From NCBI GenBank assembly GCA_947629045.1, contig CANRCF010000007.1, forward strand, positions 1 to 63,465: a stretch of 63,465 nt of DNA, in the 5' to 3' direction. The first letter of the stretch is position 1. Each line of letters starts with the position of its first letter. Under the pieces are notes generated by a model that was given only the letters and a program-made list of their open reading frames with translations, searched no databases and had not been told where the DNA came from. Source of the stretch: an uncultured Clostridia bacterium. GTDB lineage: Bacteria; Bacillota; Clostridia; TANB77; CAG-508. A program made the position numbers and the translations under genes. Shown piece after piece: positions 32,567 through 40,493 of this stretch.

Positions 32567-32674
32567 AAGTTAAAAATATTATGTTTTACAGCACCGCGCA
32601 GCGTTCAAGCGAAGCGCGTTTGGAGCACCTTTTGGTGCGACAGCAAGGTGCAAAAAACATAATATTTTTAACTT
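32567..32674 (+). repeat. Dispersed palindromic repeat, core in opposite orientation
   Basis: Perfect 21-base ends (AAGTTAAAAATATTATG... and reverse complement). Relative to the upstream gene, the GC-rich core is inverted compared with the other copies. Inner stem GCACC-TTTT-GGTGC replaces GCAAC/GTTGC, a compensatory change. Begins 10 bases after uvrA. Confidence 0.85.
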
Positions 32675-32691
32675 GATGTAAGTATAAATAA

Positions 32692-32733
32692 AAATATAGT
32701 AAGTTAATTTGCAAAAACTTACTATATTTTTTA
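32692..32733. terminator. Bidirectional terminator
   Basis: Perfect 14-base stem AAATATAGTAAGTT / AACTTACTATATTT with T run, between uvrA and the convergent Asn-rich gene. Confidence 0.8.
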
Positions 32734-32760
32734 AAAAATTTTAAAATAAAATAACTCTAA

Positions 32761-32874
32761 CTATCTGCAGTTATTGTTGTTATTTCTTTCATTGTTATTA
32801 TTGTTTTGGTTGTTTTTGCTGTTGTTATTGTTGTTATTATTTTTGTTGTTTTGCTTATTTTGATTTTCTGACAT
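32761..32874 (-). CDS. Asn-rich 37-residue protein
   Basis: MSENQNKQNNKNNNN..., with over 60% Asn and one Cys next to the end. GGAGG lies about 8 bases before the ATG. Similar tiny Asn/Gln-rich proteins occur in spore-forming Clostridia and are thought to be spore-associated; that role is inference here. Confidence 0.55.
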   Translation of the reverse strand: MSENQNKQNNKNNNNNNNSKNNQNNNNNERNNNNNCR

Positions 32875-33012
32875 AAAAAGCACCTCCATTTCTTATATGA
32901 TACTATTTTGCCCAAAAATTTATAAACTATTCAAAAAAACAAAAAAGTATGATATAATAGGAAAACAAATTATAATATAAAAAATTTGTTGTATAAATGT
33001 AGGAGGAAAAAT

Positions 33013-34245
33013 ATGTATTCTTTGGCAGAAAAAAACAAAATAATAGAGCTTTTCAAAAAAGGTGAAAAAGTAGCATCTATTAAGCTAATGTCAAATATAT
33101 CAAGATCAACATTATATAAATGGAAAAAAGACTTTGAAGATGCAAGAGGAAAAAGCCAAGAAGTAGAAAGATTTATTAAAGCTGGACAAATAAGAAAAGC
33201 AGAAATTCTAACAAATGAAATATTAAATAAAGATTCAAAAGATATATATGCAAGAGTACAATTAACTACAATATATATAAGACAAAAAAGATTACAAGAG
33301 GCTGAAAAATTAGCAAATGAAATATTACAATCAAATCCAAATAATATAGCTACAAGAGTACAATTAACTACAATATATATAAAGCAAAATAGATTACAAG
33401 AAGCTGAAGAGTTAGCCAAAGAAATATTACAATCAAATCCAGATAACATAGCTACAGAAGGACAATTGATTACAATATATACAAAACAAAATAGATTACA
33501 AGAGGCTGAAAAACTAGCAGATAAAATATTACAATTTAATCCTAATAACATAGCTGTAAAAGTACAATTAACTAAAATATATATAAAGCAAAATAGATTA
33601 CAAGAAGCTGAAAAATCAGAAAATGAAATATTAGAATTAGACCCTAACAATATACCTGCAAGAATACAATTAGTTATAATTTACTATAATCAAGGTAAAG
33701 AAGAGCAAGCTGAAAAAATAATTGAAGAATTAAAACAGTCAGGCAAAAATGATTCTATCAAAATAGAACGCATTGATTTTTTTACGAAAATGTATAGGAA
33801 AATGAAAAAAGAAAATATTCCTACAATGACTAATAAAAAAATAAAAGAACAAAATGATAGCTCAAATGATAAAAATTCTGAAGCAAAAGATAATACATTA
33901 ATAAATGGCAATAAAACACAAAAAGAAGCTATAAAAAGCTTTAGAAAACAAATATATAATGGAGAAATAACCTTAGAAAATATCAGCGATTTTGAAACGG
34001 AAATATCAAGCATACCAGAATTTGATAGAAAAATGCTACTTGCAGAAGCATATACACATTTGAATTTAGCAGAAAAAGCAAAACAATTATTAAAAGAAGC
34101 TGAAAATATAGAAAATATTTCAGAAAAACAGCAAAGAATATTAAAACAAGCAATACAAATAACACAATCTTCAAAAATGAATAGTATATTGAAAAATAAA
34201 AAATGGGGACAATTAACAGGCACTTATGAAGAATATCAACATTAG
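33013..34245 (+). CDS. HTH-TPR repeat protein
   Basis: 410 residues from ATG 33013, AGGAGG upstream. N-terminal transposase-like helix-turn-helix (about 8-40: IIELFKKGEKVASIKLMSNI, then SRSTLYKWKKDF), then about six TPR units of 34 residues (NRLQEAEKLANEILQSNPNN pattern), a charged linker (about 255-300), and a C-terminal helical domain ending GQLTGTYEEYQH. Repeats are very alike at the DNA level (102-base period), so copy number may vary. Probable scaffold or regulator; targets unknown. Confidence 0.75.
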   Translation: MYSLAEKNKIIELFKKGEKVASIKLMSNISRSTLYKWKKDFEDARGKSQEVERFIKAGQIRKAEILTNEILNKDSKDIYARVQLTTIYIRQKRLQEAEKLANEILQSNPNNIATRVQLTTIYIKQNRLQEAEELAKEILQSNPDNIATEGQLITIYTKQNRLQEAEKLADKILQFNPNNIAVKVQLTKIYIKQNRLQEAEKSENEILELDPNNIPARIQLVIIYYNQGKEEQAEKIIEELKQSGKNDSIKIERIDFFTKMYRKMKKENIPTMTNKKIKEQNDSSNDKNSEAKDNTLINGNKTQKEAIKSFRKQIYNGEITLENISDFETEISSIPEFDRKMLLAEAYTHLNLAEKAKQLLKEAENIENISEKQQRILKQAIQITQSSKMNSILKNKKWGQLTGTYEEYQH

Positions 34246-34324
34246 TAAAAAATTAATATTAAAAATTAGTTAAGAAGAAGACAACAAAAATAATATTTAT
34301 AAATTATTTAAAAGGATGAAACAA

Positions 34325-35026
34325 ATGGAAAATATAGTTATTGGAATAGAAGGCCTAGTTGGTGCTGGAAAAACTGCAATATGTAAAGAACTACTAAATA
34401 AAATACCTAATAGTATGTTGTTACAAGGTGGAAACTTGTATAGAGCAATAGTTTATGGATTAATGAGCTCTGGAGCAAGTCTAGAAGAATTAAAGAAAAA
34501 CATGAATAATGTAGACATTAAAGAAATTATGGAAAAATTAAAAATTACAATTTCAATAGAAAATAGAGATACAGTTATTTACCTAGATGGCAAAAAAATA
34601 GACGAAGAAAGCTTGCAATCTACAAATGCTTCCATAGCAGTTTCAGAAGTAAGTCATATTGCTGATAATACAAGCTTATTTATATTTGCCAGAAAACTAA
34701 TAGATGGGTTTAAAGAAAAATATAATGTAATAGTATCAGGCAGAGCTTTAATGGAAATTTACCCTAACTTAGATTATCATTTTTTAGTAACTGCTTCTTT
34801 AGATGAACGTGTTAGAAGAAAATGCATAAAATATAACGGAGAAGTACCTGAAGAAAAGGTAAGAGAAAATATTATTAAGCGTGATGAATTACAAGAAAAA
34901 TCAGGTTTTTATAAAAAATATGAAAAAACAATAGTAGTAGATGTTACAGATTGTGAAACAATAGAAGAAGGAGCAGAAAAAATACTTCAATATGTAAATA
35001 AAAGCCTTACTTTACAAACAGTTTAA
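34325..35026 (+). CDS. Cytidylate kinase-like protein
   Basis: 233 residues from ATG 34325 (AAAGGATGA upstream; the ATG at 34316 overlaps the ribosome site). P-loop GIEGLVGAGKTAI, then GGNLYRAI replacing the substrate loop of CMP kinase, IVSGRALMEIYPNLDYHFLVTAS, and the lid arginines DERVRRK. It resembles the (d)CMP kinase family but is divergent; the exact substrate is uncertain. Next gene is murD. Confidence 0.7.
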   Translation: MENIVIGIEGLVGAGKTAICKELLNKIPNSMLLQGGNLYRAIVYGLMSSGASLEELKKNMNNVDIKEIMEKLKITISIENRDTVIYLDGKKIDEESLQSTNASIAVSEVSHIADNTSLFIFARKLIDGFKEKYNVIVSGRALMEIYPNLDYHFLVTASLDERVRRKCIKYNGEVPEEKVRENIIKRDELQEKSGFYKKYEKTIVVDVTDCETIEEGAEKILQYVNKSLTLQTV

Positions 35027-35030
35027 TAAA

Positions 35031-35072
35031 AGGAAGGAGGAAGAGTTAGTATAAACTAACCTAAACTAAAAA
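35031..35072 (+). promoter_or_regulatory. murD leader: Shine-Dalgarno, hairpin, start codon
   Basis: AGGAAGGAGG (35031-35040), four bases, then GTTAGT-ATAA-ACTAAC (35045-35060), then 12 A-rich bases to ATG 35073. The ribosome site is 32 bases from the ATG unless the hairpin folds. Confidence 0.55.
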
Positions 35073-36566
35073 ATGAGTGAAAACATAAACGAAAATTTAA
35101 GAAATAATGAGATAAAATTAGCAAACGAAAAAATAGAAAAAAGCGAAAAAGCAGAGATAAATGAAAGAATACATAAGAATGAAAGATTAGAAGAATTTGA
35201 AAGATACATTATAGGCAAAAAAATTGCAATAATTGGCTTAGGTGTTAGCAATATTCCATTATTGGATTATTTCTATACTCGAAAAGCCAAAGTTACTATA
35301 TTTGATAAAAGAGAGAAGGAAGTCTTAGATAAAGAAGCACTTCAAAAAATAGAGCAATATCATTTTGAACTTTATACAGGTGAAAATGCATTATCACATT
35401 TAGTAGGCTTTTCACTTATATTCCGTTCACCAAGCTGTATGCCAGACACTAAAGAAATAGTTGAAGAAGTAGAAAGAGGGGCAATACTTACTACAGAAAT
35501 TGAAATGCTACTTAAACTATGCCCAGCTACTGTAATAGGAATAACAGGAACAGAAGGAAAAACAACTACTTCATCAATTATATATTCAGTAGTTCAAAGT
35601 ACTGGCAGAAGATGCTATTTAGGTGGAAATATTGGAAAGCCACTTTTCACAGAAGTAGAAAACATGACTAAAGATGACATAGTTGTATTAGAACTAAGCA
35701 GTTTTCAACTAATAGATATGGATGTTAGCCCACAAATTTCTGTTGTTACTAATATTTATCCAGACCACTTAGATGTACATAAGTCTTACGAAGAATATAG
35801 AGAAGCAAAGAAAAATATATTTAAATATCAGGATAGCAATGGAATTTTGGTTTTAAATTATGATAATGAATTTACAAGAGAATTTGCAAAAGAAGCAAAT
35901 GGAAAAGTTATTTTCTTTAGTAGTAAAGAAAAATTAGAAAATGGCTACATTTATGACAATACTGATGGTGTTATTAAATATTGTGAAGATGGTTTAAGAA
36001 GGCATATAATCAAAAAACAAGATATAAAATTAAGAGGAATTCACAATTATGAAAATATCTGTGCAGTTTTAGCTGCAACCAGTTCGATAGTAGATATAGA
36101 AAAACAAACCAAAGCAATTAAAGAATTTAATGGCGTTGAGCACAGACTAGAATTTGTAAGAGAACTAAATGGAGTAAAATGGTATAATGATTCTATTGGA
36201 ACTAGCCCTGCTAGTACAATAGCCGGTTTAAAATCATTTGATGAAAATATCATTTTATTAGCTGGTGGCTCTGACAAAGGCTTAGATTATTCAGAAGTAG
36301 GAAGGATGATAGCAGAAAAAGTTGGAACTTTAATATTAACAGGTCCAACCTCTAGCAAAATAGAAGAAGCTACAAAAGCTCATTTAAATGGTAAAAAAAT
36401 AGAATTTTATTACTGTAGTAATATACAAGAGGCTGTAAATTTAGCAAATGAAGTTGCAAGATCAGGTGATGTAGTATTGTTATCTCCTGCAAGTGCAAGC
36501 TTTGATTTATATAAAAATTTTGCTGATAGAGGAAATAAATTTAAAGATGCGGTAAAACAATTATAA
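35073..36566 (+). CDS. murD: UDP-N-acetylmuramoylalanine--D-glutamate ligase
   Basis: Adds D-Glu to UDP-MurNAc-L-Ala in peptidoglycan synthesis. 497 residues. It has an unusual 48-residue Lys/Glu/Asn-rich N-terminal extension before KKIAIIGLGVSN; the P-loop is GITGTEGKTTT (about 160). VVTNIYPDHLDVHKS, NGVEHRLEFVRELNGVKWYNDSIGTSPAST and LLSPASASFDLYKNFADRG complete the Mur-ligase set. Ribosome site lies before a hairpin. Confidence 0.94.
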   Translation: MSENINENLRNNEIKLANEKIEKSEKAEINERIHKNERLEEFERYIIGKKIAIIGLGVSNIPLLDYFYTRKAKVTIFDKREKEVLDKEALQKIEQYHFELYTGENALSHLVGFSLIFRSPSCMPDTKEIVEEVERGAILTTEIEMLLKLCPATVIGITGTEGKTTTSSIIYSVVQSTGRRCYLGGNIGKPLFTEVENMTKDDIVVLELSSFQLIDMDVSPQISVVTNIYPDHLDVHKSYEEYREAKKNIFKYQDSNGILVLNYDNEFTREFAKEANGKVIFFSSKEKLENGYIYDNTDGVIKYCEDGLRRHIIKKQDIKLRGIHNYENICAVLAATSSIVDIEKQTKAIKEFNGVEHRLEFVRELNGVKWYNDSIGTSPASTIAGLKSFDENIILLAGGSDKGLDYSEVGRMIAEKVGTLILTGPTSSKIEEATKAHLNGKKIEFYYCSNIQEAVNLANEVARSGDVVLLSPASASFDLYKNFADRGNKFKDAVKQL

Positions 36567-36632
36567 ATAGTACATACACTATCACCTAAAACTATGCATA
36601 TAATAAAACAAAACTATACTAGGAGGTAAGAG

Positions 36633-37226
36633 ATGGAATACCGAAATTATGAAGAGTATATGCAACAAGTTTTAGGTTACTCAAGTAAAAATCCTAACAT
36701 TTATGCACCAGACCCTATTTATGAGCCTACATATGATAGAAATGAATTTATGGACCAACTTTTAGAAGATGAGGCACAAGAATATTATCCGGAAATATAT
36801 CATTCTATTTATCCAATTATTTGCAATAAATGTGAGCAAAATAACGAGCCAATCAGTAAAGAATTAATTGATAGAATGACTGATGAAGTATATCAAGCAG
36901 TAGATAATAATACTAATATAATAAATGTAAAAATTGAGCAAAAAAGTGAAAATATAGTACCTCAAGATACAAGAAGGGGAGAAAATAATTTTAATAATAC
37001 AATTATAAAACAAAACAATTCACAAAGAACACCATTAAGAACAGGTGATACACGAACACCAACAAGACCAAATGAGTTGCAAAGAACACCTAAAAGGCAA
37101 GAAGATAGGGTCGAGAGGAGAACTAATCCGTATTTAAGAGATTTAATAAAAATTCTTATCATACAACAACTACTAAGAAATAGAAGACCACACCATAGAA
37201 TAAATAACAATTATTATAATTTTTGA
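36633..37226 (+). CDS. Hypothetical protein, possibly spore coat-associated
   Basis: 197 residues. N-terminal ~100 residues: Tyr/Pro-rich start, then QEYYPEIYHSIYPIICNKCE and a short acidic helix ISKELIDRMTDEVYQAV. Low-complexity Asn/Thr/Arg middle (QRTPLRTGDTRTPTRPN), and a basic end RRPHHRINNNYYNF. AGGAGG 6 bases before the ATG. The YPEIYHSIYP pattern and basic Asn/Tyr tail recall Clostridia spore-coat-type proteins; this is weak inference. Strong terminator follows. Confidence 0.55.
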   Translation: MEYRNYEEYMQQVLGYSSKNPNIYAPDPIYEPTYDRNEFMDQLLEDEAQEYYPEIYHSIYPIICNKCEQNNEPISKELIDRMTDEVYQAVDNNTNIINVKIEQKSENIVPQDTRRGENNFNNTIIKQNNSQRTPLRTGDTRTPTRPNELQRTPKRQEDRVERRTNPYLRDLIKILIIQQLLRNRRPHHRINNNYYNF

Positions 37227-37240
37227 AAAAATTTTATTTC

Positions 37241-37272
37241 GATATGCAAAAAATCTTTGCATATCTTTTTTA
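37241..37272 (+). terminator. Intrinsic terminator
   Basis: Perfect stem GATATGCAAA / TTTGCATATC with 5-base loop and T6. Confidence 0.88.
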
Positions 37273-37316
37273 TATTTGTTCAAAATAATATTATATAAAT
37301 TTCTTATTATACAAAA

Positions 37317-37353
37317 GGTTTATAGGTAAATCCTTTATTAAAAACCTAAATAT
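37317..37353 (+). promoter_or_regulatory. Leader element shared with secA
   Basis: GGTTTATAGGTAAATCC (37317-37333), then AAAAACCTAAATAT ending 37353. The same two blocks precede secA at 40438. TAGGT in the loop can pair with ACCTA downstream, giving an H-type pseudoknot around the GG..TT / AA..CC hairpin. Confidence 0.5.
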
Positions 37354-37375
37354 TTTTTACAAGGTAGGATTAAAA

Positions 37376-37813
37376 ATGAAAGTTAAAGATTGTATGTGTC
37401 AAGAAGTTTGTTGTGTAAACCCACAAAGCACTATAAAAGATTGTGCTACTATTATGTCTAATAAACATGTTGGTTGTGTTCCTGTATGTGATAATTCAAA
37501 AAATGTAGTAGGTCTAGTAACAGATCGTGATATTATTTTAAGAGGAATAGCTTGTGACAAAGATGTAAATACTACACCAGTAAGCGAAATTATGACATGT
37601 AAAGTATGCTGTTGTAATTCTGAAAATGATATTACAGAAGCAGAAAATTTAATGTCTCAATATCAAATTAGAAGAATACCAGTAGTTGATGGCAACAAAA
37701 TCGTAGGAATATTAACTTTAGGTGATTTATCAGCAAATGAACAAGTAGAAAATAGTGGTGTTACAAACACATTGAATAATATTTGTGGATGTAATGACAA
37801 AAATGCAGAGTAA
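37376..37813 (+). CDS. CBS-domain protein, Cys-rich
   Basis: 145 residues forming one CBS pair (VKDCMCQEVCCVNPQSTIKD...; second from VSEIMTCKVCCCNSENDITEAE). CBS pairs usually bind adenosine nucleotides. Ten or more Cys, including CMCQEVCC, CKVCCC and the terminal CGC, are unusual for the family and suggest metal or redox sensing (inference). AAGGTAGG ribosome site. A leader element shared with secA precedes it. Confidence 0.85.
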   Translation: MKVKDCMCQEVCCVNPQSTIKDCATIMSNKHVGCVPVCDNSKNVVGLVTDRDIILRGIACDKDVNTTPVSEIMTCKVCCCNSENDITEAENLMSQYQIRRIPVVDGNKIVGILTLGDLSANEQVENSGVTNTLNNICGCNDKNAE

Positions 37814-37905
37814 AATTTTATAATTTTTAAATAGTTACTATAATTATAAAAATAAGTATAAAATTTAAATATTATAAAAATGTAATCTAATTAAAATATG
37901 TTAAT

Positions 37906-37936
37906 TTCTCCTGAGTTTATGAATAAAGCAGGAGAA
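37906..37936 (+). promoter_or_regulatory. Hairpin in the ytvI leader
   Basis: TTCTCCTG (37906-37913) pairs with CAGGAGAA (37929-37936); no T run. Confidence 0.35.
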
Positions 37937-37959
37937 GTTGGCATATAAAATAATAAATT

Positions 37960-37977
37960 TTAATACATATGTATTAA
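37960..37977. promoter_or_regulatory. 18-base perfect palindrome upstream of ytvI
   Basis: TTAATACATATGTATTAA, symmetrical without spacer; possible operator. Confidence 0.4.
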
Positions 37978-38045
37978 GAATAACTTCTGAAATTTACATA
38001 AAATAAATTTGAAGATTGTATAATAAAGAGGAGAAAAAGTACAAT

Positions 38046-39141
38046 ATGATAATAGATATGAATTACTGGGGAAAAGTAGTAAAAAACATTATTATATTAG
38101 TAATAACTATAATTGGTGTTTATTTAGGATTTAGATTAGCTTTTTTTTATTTGCCATTTTTAATTGCTTTTGTACTTTCTCTGTTATTAGAGCCAATAAT
38201 TAGACTACTAATGAGAAAAGTTAAATTAAAAAGAAAAACAAGTTCTATAATTGTTTTTACAATTTCAATTATTCTTATAGTTGCACTTATTGTATGGCTT
38301 TTAATCACTCTTGTTTCAGAAGCTTCGAACTTACTTGGTAGCTTAAATGAATACATTGAAAAAGGGTATAGTTTAATTCAAAATTTGCTAAGCAAATTTG
38401 ATTTTAAAAATATACAGATTCCTGAAAATATTATGAGTACAATTCAAAACTCTACTGCTAATTTTTTAGAAACTATATCTGATTGGGCAAAAAATGTACT
38501 TACTGGTGCAATTAACTTTTTAACATCAGTACCTACAATTGGTATATATATTGTTATTACTTTAATAGCTTTATATTTTATGTGTGTAGATAAAGTATAT
38601 ATGATAGACCAATTAGAACATCATATGCCAGAATTATGGGTAAAGAAAATAGGAATTCATTTAAAAGAGCTTGTTAAGTCCTTGGGCGGTTATTTAAAAG
38701 CTGAAGCTACCTTAGTTCTTATTTCTACTATTATTTGTTTAATTCGGACTTTATATACTACACTTTATAGGTTTTAATATTGAATACCCATTACTTATGG
38801 CAGTTCTAATAGGGTTTGTTGATTTATTGCCAATTTTTGGCTCAGGAACTTTTATGATTCCATGGGCTATAATTTCTGCTTGCTCAGGTGATATAAAACT
38901 AGGAATTGCAATATTAGTATTATGGGGAATAATGTCTGTTACAAGGCAATTATTAGAACCGAAGATAATTAGTGGAAGTATTGGAATACATCCTATTTTT
39001 ACTTTAATTGCAATGTATACAGGTTTTAAGTTTATTGGCGTTTTAGGAATGTTTATAGGACCGATTATTTTAATTGTGTTAAAAAATATATTTGCTACTT
39101 TTATTGATAAAGGGGTGTTTAAGTCAATATTTGAGCAGTAA
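38046..39141 (+). CDS. AI-2E/YtvI-family membrane protein, +1 frameshift at CGG
   Basis: Polytopic membrane protein of the AI-2E transporter family, closest in motifs to sporulation protein YtvI. Start ATG 38046 (AGAGGAG upstream). Frame runs to codon 234, CGG (38745-38747). Skipping C continues as GLYILHFIGFNIEYPLLMAV to 39141, giving 364 residues, normal length. Signature residues lie on both sides: SVPTIGIYIVITLIALYFM before; DLLPIFGSGTFMIPWAII, GIMSVTRQLLEPKIISGSIG and TGFKFIGVLGMFIGP after. Unshifted it stops ten codons after CGG. Confidence 0.88.
38745..38747 (+). other. CGG +1 frameshift site in the ytvI-like gene
   Basis: Context ATT CGG ACT. Reading GGA one base later gives C-L-I-G-L-Y and restores the second half. 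Confidence 0.8.
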
Positions 39142-39197
39142 TATAATTTTATTATATTACACATTGTCGAATAAAGTCGGACGAAATTTCTTGATTA

Positions 39198-39237
39198 TAG
39201 TCACCTTATATGTTATTATTAACATATAAGGTGACTA
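39198..39237. repeat. 18-base perfect hairpin after ytvI
   Basis: TAGTCACCTTATATGTTA and its exact reverse complement with a 4-base loop (TTAT). No T run follows, so it is more likely a processing site or palindromic element than a standard terminator. Confidence 0.6.
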
Positions 39238-39324
39238 AACATATATCTTTATTAATATAAATGAATTAAAAATTATATATAATATTAAGTGTTTCAAATA
39301 TAAACAAGAAAGGAATGAGTAAAA

Positions 39325-39682
39325 ATGGAAGAAAAAAATAGTGATTTTGTAAAATCAATTTATGAAAATAATGAAGTAAAAGATGTATCAGAAGCTTTCA
39401 TAAAATATCCAGTAGAAGAAGAATGGCACGAAGGAAAAGTTGAAAATATAATATCAGAGCCAAAAGAATATTATAGAAAAAACGAAGTATTCTTCTAACA
39501 AATTATTACCTAAAAGTGAAACTAATGGTCTTCAAGTAGATAGCATTGTAAAAACAGACGAAGTATATAAAATATTAAATTCACAGATTTTGTTTCGAAT
39601 AGGGATTGTAGATGCTGATACCATTGAATTATATAAAAACAGCTATAAATTAATAACAAAAGATAAATTTAATAAGCTATAA
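39325..39682 (+). pseudogene. Small gene split by a non-CGG frameshift
   Basis: ATG 39325 with AAAGGA upstream opens a 57-residue ORF (MEEKNSDFVKSIYENNEVKD...RKNEVFF, stop 39496-39498). One base later in frame, at 39491, an ORF SSNKLLPKSETNGLQ... continues to 39682. Joined they would give about 119 residues. The junction (GTA TTC TTC TAA C) has no CGG and no good slippery pairing. Not recognised; likely decayed. Confidence 0.4.
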
Positions 39683-40228
39683 TACCGTAGAAGTTGGTAC
39701 AAATGAATCATCTGGAGGATATACATATTCATCAGATGGTTTATCTATTTTTTCAATCTTTAAAATTTTAAGAATTGGCATATCACCATAATAATTTCCA
39801 AGAGTTATTTCACCTTCAATTTGAACCCAAGCGCTATCCTCGAACTGTTTTGCTAAATCATATTCACAAAGAAAGCCAACAACTACAGTTTGAAAATCAG
39901 AAGAAATAACCATATCTCTTGCAAGAACAAATTGTTTTTCAGAAAAATCAAATAGACGATACACATACCCAGAAAACTTTACAACTTGCCCTACATATTG
40001 CTTTGGATTGTCATGCACACTTTTTAAAACATTTGTGTAATTAGATGCAGTTAAATTGTATACTTCTTGCTCTTTTATAGTGTCATTAGTTTTAAAAAAG
40101 TTATTACCTAAAATTTTATAAGTTACAATTAAAGTTATAATTATTATTAAAACAAACAATATTCCTAAAAATATTTTTCCTAATTTGTTTCCATCTACTT
40201 TTAAATTACAAATAAACATATTAACCAC
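39677..40228 (-). CDS. Membrane protein with DUF1980/TIGR03943-like OB domain
   Basis: 183 residues: transmembrane helix (about 18-40) and an extracellular domain with YVGQVVKFSGYVYRLFDFSE, FVLARDMVIS, VVVGFLCEYD and WVQIEGEI. This resembles the C-terminal domain of YcgQ-type (TIGR03943) proteins, which work with YcgR-type permeases, but here it stands alone. Overlaps the end of the convergent small ORF by 6 bases. Confidence 0.65.
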   Translation of the reverse strand: MVNMFICNLKVDGNKLGKIFLGILFVLIIIITLIVTYKILGNNFFKTNDTIKEQEVYNLTASNYTNVLKSVHDNPKQYVGQVVKFSGYVYRLFDFSEKQFVLARDMVISSDFQTVVVGFLCEYDLAKQFEDSAWVQIEGEITLGNYYGDMPILKILKIEKIDKPSDEYVYPPDDSFVPTSTVL

Positions 40229-40437
40229 CTTTTAAACTTTAGTTAATTAAATGTATGTACATTTTATTAAAAATATACCTAAGTTTGACTAGCTTAAAAT
40301 ATTGCGTTTTTTTGTTATTTATATAAATAATTTAAAATAGTGTAAGCAATAAACCAAAATTCCTTGCGATTTTTGAAGAAAAGTGATATAGTATTTAATG
40401 CAAATGTCAATTTTAAAAAGCATTTGATTAAAGTTAT

Positions 40438-40473
40438 GGTTTATAGGTAAATCCATAAAAAACCTAAATATAT
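40438..40473 (+). promoter_or_regulatory. secA leader element shared with the CBS gene
   Basis: GGTTTATAGGTAAATCC (40438-40454), then AAAAACCTAAATAT. It ends about 20 bases before the secA ATG, close to the ribosome site AAGGAAAG, so a pseudoknot could affect initiation. Confidence 0.5.
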
Positions 40474-40493
40474 AAAAAGCAAGGAAAGAAGCC

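Noticed and set aside
32970-33650. 226-residue ORF on the minus strand
   Set aside because: It is antisense to the TPR repeats and owes its length to their periodic codon pattern; no ribosome site.
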